This document shows, one piece after another, positions 1 through 6,531 of a DNA stretch of 7,060 bases. The notes beneath the pieces were generated by a model, which was given only the letters and a program-made list of their open reading frames with translations, ran no database searches and was not told the origin of the DNA. The translations under genes and the position numbers were made by a program. The stretch comes from JAVXAG01 sp036660615 (lineage in GTDB: Bacteria > Bacillota > Clostridia > Peptostreptococcales > Anaerovoracaceae). Each line of letters begins with the position of its first letter. Position 1 is the first letter of the stretch. The stretch is from assembly GCA_036660615.1 (NCBI GenBank), contig JAVXAG010000093.1:1-7060 (forward strand), in the 5' to 3' direction.

Positions 1-227
1 CTCATCTGGGAGGCTGTAAGGAAATGACTAGTAAGTCACTTTGCTACAAAAATTTACAATATATGTTTGCTAACTGTTGCATTTGCAACAGGGGTGACTT
101 GAGATTTGCCGATTGACCGCCAAAAACCAATTTTTATTGGAGAATCTGCTCACTGAGCCACTATTTTTTGTGATTCTGTGAGCAAATCCAATATTTATTT
201 TTTTCGGGGCTTAATTACAGCGATAAG

Positions 228-248
228 TGATAATGATTCTCATTATCA
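228..248. promoter_or_regulatory. Putative Fur box (ferric uptake regulator operator)
   Basis: Perfect 9-bp inverted repeat TGATAATGA / TCATTATCA around a TTC centre. Compared with the classical 19-bp Fur consensus GATAATGATAATCATTATC, the inner 19 bases differ at only the two central positions (17 of 19 match). A further half-site CATTATCA lies at 326-333. The site is about 160 bases upstream of the predicted padR transcription start, so it does not overlap that promoter. It may belong to a leftward gene outside the window, to a lost gene, or to a promoter I cannot see. The sequence match is strong; the regulatory target is unknown. Confidence 0.7.
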
Positions 249-359
249 GTTTTCGCACCGAGTTAAAATAACCTTTCTGATAACATCCACCTCTTTTCTC
301 AGTCTGAGGTTTCAGTATACTAGGACATTATCATATGTGAGCCATAAAACTTTACAAAA

Positions 360-375
360 AACAAAATATTTTGTT
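360..375. promoter_or_regulatory. 16-bp perfect palindrome overlapping the padR -35 box
   Basis: AACAAAATATTTTGTT is a perfect 16-bp palindrome whose last two bases are the first two of the -35 hexamer TTGACA (374-379). Its position is suitable for an operator that blocks polymerase binding. PadR repressors commonly autoregulate by binding dyads in their own promoters, so PadR is the natural candidate ligand, by inference only. AT-rich DNA produces chance palindromes, although 16 perfect bases at this exact place is notable. Confidence 0.45.
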
Positions 376-402
376 GACAAACAATATTATATGACGTATA
401 GT
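374..402 (+). promoter_or_regulatory. Sigma-A-type promoter of the padR operon
   Basis: TTGACA (374-379), a 17-base spacer and TATAGT (397-402) give a near-consensus housekeeping promoter. Transcription should start near 409, giving a leader of about 57 bases before the padR start codon at 466. It is the only strong promoter visible ahead of the padR-HAAS-DUF4097 genes and may also serve trxB. Confidence 0.75.
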
Positions 403-409
403 ATTGATA

Positions 410-426
410 TATTAATAATATTAATA
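410..426. promoter_or_regulatory. TATTAATA direct/inverted repeat at the padR transcription start
   Basis: TATTAATAATATTAATA is two copies of the self-complementary octamer TATTAATA separated by one A, so it reads as both a direct repeat and a 17-bp palindrome. It covers roughly +1 to +17 of the predicted transcript, a usual place for a repressor operator. Together with the palindrome at 360-375 it brackets the promoter. A role as a PadR operator is inference; low-complexity AT sequence is the alternative. Confidence 0.4.
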
Positions 427-465
427 AAAAACAACAAAAGTGATGAACAGAAAAGAGGAGAGAAA

Positions 466-786
466 ATGGGATTTCAATTAGGTGCGACGCTTTTGGATGC
501 ATGTGTAATGTCAATTCTTGCAAAAGGTGATACTTATGGATATGTATTGACACAAACAATGAAGGAAGCGGTTAGTATTTCTGAATCAACGTTGTATCCA
601 GTACTTAGAAGACTTCAAAAGGATGGATATTTGACCAATTATGATAGTCCATATCAGGGGCGTAATAGAAGATACTATGCAATAACAGAAAAGGGTAAAA
701 TAAAGAATGAAGAATATAAAGAAGAATGGATTGAGTACAAAACTCAAATTGACAGTCTTTTGTGCGGAGGTGAGATAAATGACTAG
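466..786 (+). CDS. PadR family transcriptional repressor
   Basis: A 106-residue winged-helix DNA-binding protein, the usual length for the short PadR subfamily. The N-terminal half carries the helix-turn-helix with the family signature: TYGYVLTQ near residues 23-30, then STLYPVLRRLQKDGYL at 41-56, which holds the recognition helix. The wing follows with GRNRRYYAITEKGK around 65-78, and the end is a short charged dimerisation helix. The start at 466 is chosen because AGAGGAG lies at 454-460, five bases upstream, and the family homology begins here. The gene overlaps the next by 8 nt. PadR next to HAAS/DUF1700 and DUF4097 genes is a recurrent arrangement in Bacillota, in which the repressor probably controls its own operon. 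The inducing signal is unknown. Two palindromes around its promoter (360-375, 410-426) are candidate operators. Confidence 0.93.
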   Translation: MGFQLGATLLDACVMSILAKGDTYGYVLTQTMKEAVSISESTLYPVLRRLQKDGYLTNYDSPYQGRNRRYYAITEKGKIKNEEYKEEWIEYKTQIDSLLCGGEIND

Positions 787-1435
787 AGTGGAATTTTTAA
801 GAAAAATAGAGTTGGGCTTGTATAAATTGCCTCAGAACGAAATAGACGAAGCACTAGAGTATTATATTGAATATTTTGATGAAGCAGGGGAAGAAAATGA
901 GCAGGCCGTAATTGAAGAATTGGGAAGTCCAGCTAGAATAGCCACACAGATAAAAGCAGATTATGCTACTAGGCAGTTCGCTGATGACGAGTTTAATGGA
1001 AAAAGCAAAAAGCAAAAGAAACAACCAGGAACCGCATCAAAAGTTTGGTGGATAATACTTGGGATATTTGGAGGAATTTGTGCAGCACCTATAGCTATAC
1101 CACTTGCTATTGCTTTGATTGCAGTTTTGGTAGCAGTATTACTAACCATCTTTGCAGTGTTGCTGGCATTGGCATTAACAATTGCAGCATGTTTCATAAG
1201 TGGGATAATTTTATTAATATTTGGAGTTGGAATATTTGCAGTCAGTACCTCGTCAGGAATATTGACAATAGGCATAGGTTTGATGAGCATAGCAGTTATG
1301 GGAATTGCAGGTTTGGGATTGATTAAACTGACACAACTTATTATAAGATTTATTGCAAGAAAAATAGGAGAAAGAAAACAACGCAACACATATAGAAAAC
1401 TGTTAAAAGAAGATAGAGGTGAGATTGATGAGTAA
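779..1435 (+). CDS. HAAS-domain (DUF1700) membrane protein
   Basis: A 218-residue protein in two parts. Residues 1-66 form the small helical cytoplasmic HAAS (DUF1700) domain, recognisable by MTRVEFLRKIELGLYKLP, the acidic EIDEALEYYIEYFDEAGEE stretch and the EELGSPARIATQIKADY motif. A lysine-rich linker (74-81) leads to a long hydrophobic region (about 90-192), enough for four or five membrane helices rich in Ala, Ile, Leu and Gly, and a basic cytoplasmic tail. HAAS proteins are usually encoded beside PadR regulators and DUF4097 proteins, and are thought to act with them in membrane or envelope sensing; no reaction is established. The start at 779 lies inside the end of padR, preceded by GGAGGTGAG, so translation is probably coupled. 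The end overlaps the DUF4097 gene by 8 nt. Confidence 0.9.
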   Translation: MTRVEFLRKIELGLYKLPQNEIDEALEYYIEYFDEAGEENEQAVIEELGSPARIATQIKADYATRQFADDEFNGKSKKQKKQPGTASKVWWIILGIFGGICAAPIAIPLAIALIAVLVAVLLTIFAVLLALALTIAACFISGIILLIFGVGIFAVSTSSGILTIGIGLMSIAVMGIAGLGLIKLTQLIIRFIARKIGERKQRNTYRKLLKEDRGEIDE

Positions 1436-2240
1436 GGGAGTAAAAACATTTTGCATTGTATGCGCAATTATATTTGGAATGGGGTTGGTCATTACTGGCA
1501 TAGGCCTAGCATTTGGGGGAACAGTAGCTTTTAAAGAAGGTATAGTTTGGAACCAGGGGAAATTTATAACTGAGAATCAACTTAGTCAAACCAAAACATT
1601 TCATACAGACAAATTTGACTCTTTGGATATTAGCACAGAGTATTGCGATGTAGAGTTTGTAGAAAGTGATGATAATGATTACAAAGTTGTATATACTTCT
1701 TATAAGGGAGCAGGTGCACCACGAGTTGAGGTGAAGAACAATACATTGTTTTTTGAGGAAAACGATAGACACAATGAGGAAGATGATATGGGGCATATTG
1801 GCTTTTTCGCAAATGATAGTAGCCCTAGAATTCTTGTATATTATCCTAAAAACAAAACTTTTGACAAAGTAACAATTGATGTTAGTATGGGTTCTACCAA
1901 TATTTGTGACCTTAGATTCAGCAGTGGTAACATACGAACAGATCTTGGTGATGTTGAAGGAACTGATATTCAGGCAAAGGATTTGACACTTGAAGTAAAT
2001 TATGGGGATATTTATTTACAAGGAGTATTTCGTGGGAAAGCAAATATTTCTAATGAAAAGGGAGATATTGAAATATATGTGAATGGTAAGAAGAATTCAT
2101 ACAACTATGAAGCTTCAGCTGCTTTGGGCGATGTTGCAGTAGATGACATTGAATGTGGAGATATTTCCGTAAAAAATCATGCAAATAATAGTTTTTTCAT
2201 AGAAAATTCCTTAGGTGACGTAGAATTGTATTTTAATTAG
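1428..2240 (+). CDS. Membrane-anchored DUF4097 beta-repeat protein
   Basis: A 270-residue protein with one N-terminal membrane segment (about residues 7-31, followed by an uncleaved-looking boundary) and an external beta-rich domain. The domain carries repeated Gly-Asp-Ile/Val motifs starting at residues 174, 193, 212, 234, 244 and 263; most steps are 19 residues, as expected of rungs in a DUF4097 (putative adhesin) beta-solenoid. An earlier related YCDVEF motif is near 72-77. An acidic, charged loop (111-121) interrupts the first half. I chose ATG 1428, not GTG 1419, because AGAGGTGAG lies 5-13 bases upstream of it. The family usually sits with PadR and HAAS genes, and its function is not established; the topology suggests an outward-facing partner of the HAAS membrane protein. 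It is unlikely to be an enzyme. Confidence 0.87.
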   Translation: MSKGVKTFCIVCAIIFGMGLVITGIGLAFGGTVAFKEGIVWNQGKFITENQLSQTKTFHTDKFDSLDISTEYCDVEFVESDDNDYKVVYTSYKGAGAPRVEVKNNTLFFEENDRHNEEDDMGHIGFFANDSSPRILVYYPKNKTFDKVTIDVSMGSTNICDLRFSSGNIRTDLGDVEGTDIQAKDLTLEVNYGDIYLQGVFRGKANISNEKGDIEIYVNGKKNSYNYEASAALGDVAVDDIECGDISVKNHANNSFFIENSLGDVELYFN

Positions 2241-2279
2241 TAAAAAATGGGGTATAAGGACATCAAAGGAGAAATTAAC

Positions 2280-3191
2280 ATGTATGATATTATAATTGTA
2301 GGAGCAGGACCAGCAGGGCTATCGGCAGCAATTTATGGTGTTAGAGCAGGCAAGACGGTTTTGTTACTTGAAGCCATCTCTTACGGAGGGCAGATAATAA
2401 AGACTATGGATATAGAGAATTATCCAGGAATAAAGAAAACATCAGGCTTTGAGTTTGCAACCAATTTGTTTGAGCAAGCCACAGAATTAGGCGCTGAGAT
2501 AAAATATGAAAAAGTCATGGGGATAGAAGAGTCGGGGGATAAAAAAATCGTAGTTACTGAAAGTGGTCAATATGAATGTACAGCAGTAATATTGGCAACA
2601 GGGGCAAAGAACAGACCGCTTGGCGTTGAAGGCGAAGAAAAACTAATCGGTTCAGGGATTTCATACTGTGCCACTTGCGATGGAGCGTTTTTTAGGGGAA
2701 AAGACGTTGCAGTAGTAGGTGGTGGAAACACTGCACTTGAGGATGCGCTGTTTCTTTCAGAGTACTGTAACAAAGTGTATGTAATTCACAGAAGGGACGC
2801 TTTTAGAGGTGAAGAAGCCTTACAAAAACAACTGTCGGCCAGACCAAATGTCGAATTTGTTTTGGACAGTGTAGTTGACAAACTCAAAGGGGACTTGGCT
2901 GTTGAAGGTATACAAGTTAAAAATCTTAAAACAGATGAAACTGATAATATCGACGTAAAAGGTATATTTGTTGCTATTGGGCAAATGCCTGAAAACAAGG
3001 AATTCAATCAACTTGTAGATCTTGATGAAAAAGGCTACATTGCTGCTTCGGAAATTTGCAAAACCAAAACGCCTGGTATTTTTACAGCAGGGGATTGTAG
3101 AACAAAGACAGTAAGGCAACTAGCTACGGCGGCATCGGACGGTGCAATATCAGCACTTGCGGCGGTAGAATATATCAACGAAAAAAGATAA
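2280..3191 (+). CDS. trxB: Thioredoxin reductase (NADPH), low-molecular-weight type
   Basis: A 303-residue flavoenzyme, close to the usual bacterial length, that uses NAD(P)H to reduce thioredoxin in the cytoplasm. Visible elements: FAD dinucleotide-binding GAGPAG (8-13), the second FAD-contact ATG (106-108), the redox-active CATC disulfide (Cys130 and Cys133, followed by DG), the pyridine nucleotide-binding GGGNTA (147-152) with HRRDAFR (170-176) whose arginines suit NADPH, and the C-terminal FAD motif GIFTAGDCRTK (266-276) followed by RQLATAASDG. All key residues are present. The start is 2280 because AAAGGAG (2265-2271) lies eight bases upstream. The gene is 39 nt after the DUF4097 gene with no terminator or obvious promoter between, so it is probably co-transcribed with the padR cassette. 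An intrinsic terminator follows. No thioredoxin gene is adjacent in the window. Confidence 0.95.
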   Translation: MYDIIIVGAGPAGLSAAIYGVRAGKTVLLLEAISYGGQIIKTMDIENYPGIKKTSGFEFATNLFEQATELGAEIKYEKVMGIEESGDKKIVVTESGQYECTAVILATGAKNRPLGVEGEEKLIGSGISYCATCDGAFFRGKDVAVVGGGNTALEDALFLSEYCNKVYVIHRRDAFRGEEALQKQLSARPNVEFVLDSVVDKLKGDLAVEGIQVKNLKTDETDNIDVKGIFVAIGQMPENKEFNQLVDLDEKGYIAASEICKTKTPGIFTAGDCRTKTVRQLATAASDGAISALAAVEYINEKR

Positions 3192-3206
3192 TACATGGTA
3201 AGAATC

Positions 3207-3238
3207 AGCACTGGCAGTAGAAAACCAGTGCTTTTTTC
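3207..3238 (+). terminator. Intrinsic terminator after trxB
   Basis: AGCACTGG (3207-3214) pairs perfectly with CCAGTGCT (3225-3232) across a 10-base loop and runs into TTTTTT (3232-3237). It starts 16 bases after the trxB stop codon and separates the padR-trxB unit from the peptidase unit. Confidence 0.88.
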
Positions 3239-3257
3239 ATTTTTTGTATTCCTTTTG

Positions 3258-3276
3258 CCACAAAAAGTGGTAGAAT
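3258..3276 (+). promoter_or_regulatory. Candidate extended -10 promoter with small dyad, before the peptidase gene
   Basis: TGGTAGAAT (3268-3276) matches an extended -10 element (TG, one base, then a TATAAT-like hexamer). No good -35 box is present at the usual distance, which extended -10 promoters tolerate. A small dyad CCAC-AAAAA-GTGG (3258-3270) abuts the -10 and could be an operator. The predicted start near 3283 leaves a leader of about 25 bases before the ATG at 3308. Confidence 0.5.
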
Positions 3277-3307
3277 ATCTTAAATGAAAAAATATGGAGG
3301 TAATATT

Positions 3308-4630
3308 ATGGAACTATCAAAATCAGATGAGTTGCTGAGAACTCTCATAAAGTTTAACACTGTCAATGGGGTAAATCCTGAGAAACCTTGCATTGATTAT
3401 ATAAAATCATTATTTGACCAAGCGGGTATAGAGAATAGCACATTTTTTCTTGACGAGAACAGACCTAGTTTGCTGGCGAAAATTCCAGTAGGTGAAGGCG
3501 TTACAGAAAAATACCCACCAGTATTGTTCTTTGGACATGTGGACGTGGTATCTGTTGAAGGGCAAAATTGGAGTGTTGATCCTTTTGCAGCAGAAGTCAA
3601 AGATGGGTATATTTGGGGCAGAGGCGCAATCGATATGAAGGGTGAAGACGCTATGTTTATATCCCTTGCCTTGGAGTTAAAGGAAAAGAACATAGAATTG
3701 CCTTTTGAGGTAAGGTTTTTGTTTGTCAGCGATGAAGAGGGAACAGGTGACTTTGGAATGGAGTTTCTTGTTGAAAAGCACAAGGAAATATTTGAGGGAA
3801 TAAAATATGCCTTCGGTGAAATAGGCGGTTTCTCTGTAAATATGTCAGGGAAAAAGTTCTATCCAATTATGATTGCAGAAAAACAATTTTCCCATATTAG
3901 AGTAACTGCCCTTGGCCATGGTGGTCATGGATCATTTGCTCATACGGATACTGCAATGGAAAAGGCAGCTAGGGCGATTGTAAAGCTTTCGACAGAAAAA
4001 CTTCCAGTAAGAATCACTCCTGCTGTGGAATATATGGTCAATGGATTTGGTGATGTTTTAGGTGGTGCGCAGAAAATTGTTTTGAAGAAACTTTTAAATC
4101 CTAAATTGACTAACAAAATATTAAAGGCTATTGGCAAAGCAGGGAATGTGTTTGACCCGCTTTTGCACAACAATATTAATGTAACGCTTATAAATGGGGG
4201 AAGTGCTATAAACGTTATTCCTTCAAGTGTTTCTTTTGATTGTGACCTTAGATTGGTGCCAGGTTGCACTATGGACGATGCAATCAAAGATGTAAAATCT
4301 ATTATTGGCGATGGTTACGAAATTGAAGTTGTGGAATACAATCAAGGAAGCACAAAGCTTGATATGTCCCAAATGGAAGAATTGGCAAAGGCTATAGGAA
4401 AAAGAGACAGTGAAGGTTCACCGATACCACTAGTTTTAAGTGGTGTAACAGACGGCAGATTCTTATCAACTCTTGGGATACAAACTTTTGGTTTTACTCC
4501 AATGAATATGCCAGAGGACTATGATTTCTTGTCCATGGTTCACGATGCAGATGAAAAGATACCTATTGGGGCAACGGATTTTGGTAGGGAGGTAATATTG
4601 GATTACTTGCAAAATGGATACAGAGTGTAG
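3308..4630 (+). CDS. M20 family metallopeptidase (dipeptidase/deacylase-like)
   Basis: A 440-residue cytoplasmic zinc peptidase of the M20 (ArgE/DapE/CPG2) family, which removes an amino acid or acyl group from a small amide. The metal and catalytic residues are all visible: His77 and Asp79 in GHVDVV, the bridging Asp109 in GRGAIDMKG, general base Glu143 with Glu144 in SDEEG, the acidic ligand Glu171 in GEIGG, and the distal His412 in MVHDADEKIP. The small dimerisation (lid) domain starts after about residue 190, with the typical GHGGHGS (203-209) and the later NGGSAINVIP (296-305). The start at 3308 follows GGAGG (3296-3300) with a 7-base gap; the upstream ATG at 3284 lacks such a site. The substrate cannot be told from sequence. 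The next gene is a YfcC-like carrier, so the pair probably imports and cleaves a peptide or N-acylated amino acid. Confidence 0.92.
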   Translation: MELSKSDELLRTLIKFNTVNGVNPEKPCIDYIKSLFDQAGIENSTFFLDENRPSLLAKIPVGEGVTEKYPPVLFFGHVDVVSVEGQNWSVDPFAAEVKDGYIWGRGAIDMKGEDAMFISLALELKEKNIELPFEVRFLFVSDEEGTGDFGMEFLVEKHKEIFEGIKYAFGEIGGFSVNMSGKKFYPIMIAEKQFSHIRVTALGHGGHGSFAHTDTAMEKAARAIVKLSTEKLPVRITPAVEYMVNGFGDVLGGAQKIVLKKLLNPKLTNKILKAIGKAGNVFDPLLHNNINVTLINGGSAINVIPSSVSFDCDLRLVPGCTMDDAIKDVKSIIGDGYEIEVVEYNQGSTKLDMSQMEELAKAIGKRDSEGSPIPLVLSGVTDGRFLSTLGIQTFGFTPMNMPEDYDFLSMVHDADEKIPIGATDFGREVILDYLQNGYRV

Positions 4631-4678
4631 TTTTAAGTGTAATGGCTTGATTTAATTTTAAGGTAGGAGGCAAAAAAT

Positions 4679-6166
4679 ATGAAGGAAGAAAAAGCAGGCA
4701 TTCAGATCAGTGCCAAAGCGTTTTTATCATCGGTAGGAATTATTGGGGCCTTGATGATAGTCGCTGGAATTTTGACTAGAGTCATTCCGGCAGGCAGTTA
4801 TGAAAGAATTATAGAAGGTGGCAGGGAAGTCATAATACCGGACTCTTTTACTTTTACTGATGGAATTGTATACCCTATTTGGAGATGGCTAACAGCGCCT
4901 ATTGAAGTCCTTTGGGGACCTGACAATGTGACAATTATTTCAATTGTTGCTTTTATAATGATAATTGGTGGAACTTTTGCCATATTAGACAAAAGTGGAA
5001 TATTAAAGTATATAATGAACGGCCTTGTTCGAAAGTATGAAGGAAACAAATATATGCTAATGGGTGTAATGATTTTCTTCTTTATGTTCTTTGGCTCGGT
5101 ATTTGGAATGTTTGAGGAACTTGTCGCTCTTGTGCCAATTGTGGTCTTGTTATCTTATGCAATGGGTTGGGATTCGCTAGTGGGCTTAGGTATGAGTGCT
5201 TTAGCAGCAGGTTTTGGATTCTCAACTGCAATGTTAAATCCATTTACCTTAGGAATTGCACAGAATCTCGCAGGCCTGCCAATGTTTTCTGGGGTGCTTT
5301 TGAGAATACCAATGTTCGTTATCGTGTATTTGATTTTGTTTACTTATGTAAAGAGGTACGCAAAGCAAGTGGAGAAGGACAGCACTCATTCTCTTGTTTT
5401 TGAAGAGGATAGAGCAAATAAGGAAAGATATTCTGGCAATCAAGTGCTGGAAGTTTTGCCTAATGAAAAGTATCTAAAAAAATCGGTAATCATTTTCACC
5501 AGTTGTCTAGGTGCAGTAATTATCTACATAATGGTCGGATTGATTATGAATACTGTATTTGACAACTCAGCGCTAAGCGATATTTCGTTAATAGTTATGG
5601 CATTGCTTTTCTTGGTTGGAGGTCTTGTGGCAGGGAAGGCTTCTAGATACACAGAGTTTACGGAAATGCCAACAAAGATGATGAAGGATTTTTTACATGG
5701 AATAGGCGGAATCGCTCCTGGTGCAATATTGATTTTGATGGCTATGAGTGTAAAGTACATAATTACAATGGGCGGAGTAATGGACACAATTCTATATTAT
5801 GCTTCTGAGCAAATCACTGGAATGGGCCCATATACGGCTGCATTATTAATATTTGCATTGGTGCTGGCACTTAACTTTTTTGTAGGTTCAGGTTCAGCAA
5901 AAGCATTTTTGGTAATTCCAATTATTGCGCCGCTTACAGATTTGGTTGATGTGACTAGGCAAACTGCAGTTCAAGCATTTTGTTTTGGTGATGGATTCTC
6001 AAATATGATTTATCCAACAAATCCACTGCTGATGATTGCACTTAGTGTAACTGTTGTAAGTTATCCAAAATGGTTTAAGTTCACTTGGAAACTTCAGGCA
6101 TTTACTCTTGCGGTTTGTGGTCTGATATTGATAGGAACAGTATTCATAGGATATGGACCGTTCTAA
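4679..6166 (+). CDS. YfcC-family membrane carrier (C4-dicarboxylate/amino-acid type)
   Basis: A 495-residue integral membrane protein with about twelve hydrophobic segments and a charged cytoplasmic loop around residues 225-267. The N-terminal helix ending in RVIPAGSYER (34-43), the GMFEELVALVPI segment (143-154), the GFSTAMLNPFTLGIAQ stretch (180-195) and the C-terminal half with GSGSAKAFLVIPIIAP (403-418) and GDGFSNMIYPTNPLL (437-451) are characteristic of the YfcC group, related to the DcuC and AbgT carriers. The two re-entrant-like, Gly/Ser/Asn/Pro-rich stretches fall in the two halves, as in inverted-repeat secondary carriers. The start at 4679 has AGGAGG (4665-4670) eight bases upstream. 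It follows the M20 peptidase by 48 nt with no terminator, so they form an operon. The substrate is not proven: an amino acid, dipeptide or N-acyl amino acid fits the neighbour best. Confidence 0.85.
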   Translation: MKEEKAGIQISAKAFLSSVGIIGALMIVAGILTRVIPAGSYERIIEGGREVIIPDSFTFTDGIVYPIWRWLTAPIEVLWGPDNVTIISIVAFIMIIGGTFAILDKSGILKYIMNGLVRKYEGNKYMLMGVMIFFFMFFGSVFGMFEELVALVPIVVLLSYAMGWDSLVGLGMSALAAGFGFSTAMLNPFTLGIAQNLAGLPMFSGVLLRIPMFVIVYLILFTYVKRYAKQVEKDSTHSLVFEEDRANKERYSGNQVLEVLPNEKYLKKSVIIFTSCLGAVIIYIMVGLIMNTVFDNSALSDISLIVMALLFLVGGLVAGKASRYTEFTEMPTKMMKDFLHGIGGIAPGAILILMAMSVKYIITMGGVMDTILYYASEQITGMGPYTAALLIFALVLALNFFVGSGSAKAFLVIPIIAPLTDLVDVTRQTAVQAFCFGDGFSNMIYPTNPLLMIALSVTVVSYPKWFKFTWKLQAFTLAVCGLILIGTVFIGYGPF

Positions 6167-6213
6167 ATGTTGGATTTTTAATTTTGCCAGTAAAAGAGGG
6201 CTAGACTTACATA

Positions 6214-6250
6214 AGAAAAATCATTGGCTATTCCGGTGTATGATTCTTTT
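6214..6250. terminator. Weak bidirectional terminator between convergent genes
   Basis: An imperfect stem pairs AATCAT (6219-6224) with ATGATT (6240-6245), extended outward by AAGA/TCTT-type pairs with one mismatch, around a 15-base loop. T-rich runs occur on both strands (TTCTTTT on plus; TTTTTCTT reading minus). It lies between the stop codons of the carrier gene (6166) and the minus-strand XRE gene (6263), where a shared terminator is expected. The stem is short and AT-rich, so confidence is moderate. Confidence 0.45.
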
Positions 6251-6260
6251 GTTGAGTTAA

Positions 6261-6491
6261 TTAGCGCTCTTTTTTTGTTTTTGCATATGGTTTAGGATCG
6301 TCAGTTACGCCAACAATATAATCAATGCTTGTATCTAAAACATATGATAACCGTTTGGCCTGTTCAACAGTTGGATATCTTTTACCAGATTCAATTTTGG
6401 AATAGTCGGCTTGATCTATTCCCGTTAAGAACTGTATTTTTATTTGAGTGTAGCCTTTGTTTGCTCTCAATTCCTTTAGTCTTGTACTCAT
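6261..6491 (-). CDS. Small XRE-family helix-turn-helix regulator
   Basis: A 76-residue protein that is nearly all one Cro/C1-type DNA-binding domain (about residues 4-60): RLKELRANKGYTQ forms helix 1 and the start of helix 2, GIDQADYSKIESGKRYPT spans the recognition helix and its following turn, and LSYVLDTSIDYIVG is the closing helix pair. A short basic tail (AKTKKER) ends it. No metal-binding, peptidase or sensor domain is attached, so it is a minimal repressor. The ATG at 6491 is supported by AAGGAGGT on the minus strand (6498-6505), six bases upstream. It points away from the receiver-like gene at 6596, and the 104-base space between the two starts holds a dyad and a direct repeat that could be its operators. 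It may be a relic of a mobile element or control that small gene; this is inference. Confidence 0.88.
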   Translation of the reverse strand: MSTRLKELRANKGYTQIKIQFLTGIDQADYSKIESGKRYPTVEQAKRLSYVLDTSIDYIVGVTDDPKPYAKTKKER

Positions 6492-6516
6492 AATGAGACC
6501 TCCTTTTTAATATTAG

Positions 6517-6530
6517 TTCCATTATGGCAA
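6517..6530. promoter_or_regulatory. Dyad near the XRE promoter, candidate operator
   Basis: TTCCATTATGGCAA contains the palindrome CCAT-T-ATGG (6519-6527) with a further matching outer pair. It lies just upstream of the XRE ribosome binding site, where an autorepressor would bind, and includes a possible -10 (CATAAT) for the minus strand. No good minus-strand -35 was found. Confidence 0.35.
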
Positions 6531-6531
6531 A

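Larger units (their letters stand above)
1..465. other. 465-base gene-free leader region with several dyads
   Basis: No reading frame here has both a good ribosome binding site and a recognisable protein. A GTG-initiated extension of the PadR frame from 178 is not credible (see rejected list). What can be seen: a small hairpin TGACT/AGTCA (25-29/34-38), a hairpin CTGTTGC/GCAACAG with loop ATTT (74-80/85-91), a longer-range pairing AAGTCAC/GTGACTT (33-39/94-100), a hairpin CCAAT/ATTGG with loop TTTT (127-131/136-140), two crossing pairings between 141 and 184, a Fur-like palindrome (228-248), and the padR promoter with two palindromes (360-426). The first 200 bases may be the end of a neighbouring unit outside the window or a structured leader; I cannot tell which. 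Confidence 0.5.

Noticed and set aside
1..60. 3' part of a cobalamin riboswitch
   Set aside because: TGGGAGG, ATGAC and AGTCA are arranged somewhat like its end, but the conserved GACCTGCC segment is absent and the window starts too late to see the core.
178..465. GTG-initiated N-terminal extension of the PadR protein
   Set aside because: No ribosome binding site at 178; the extension runs over the Fur-like site and the strong promoter, and PadR homology begins at the ATG 466, which has AGAGGAG before it.
1419..1427. GTG start for the DUF4097 protein
   Set aside because: The ribosome binding sequence AGAGGTGAG overlaps this GTG and is correctly placed for ATG 1428.
961..1467. Minus-strand reading frame opposite the HAAS gene
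   Set aside because: It mirrors the membrane region of the HAAS gene, has no ribosome binding site and no recognisable protein; it is a by-product of the opposite strand's codon use.
3284..3307. Earlier ATG start for the M20 peptidase
   Set aside because: GGAGG at 3296-3300 would lie inside the coding region; it is correctly spaced for ATG 3308, and the predicted transcript start is about 3283.
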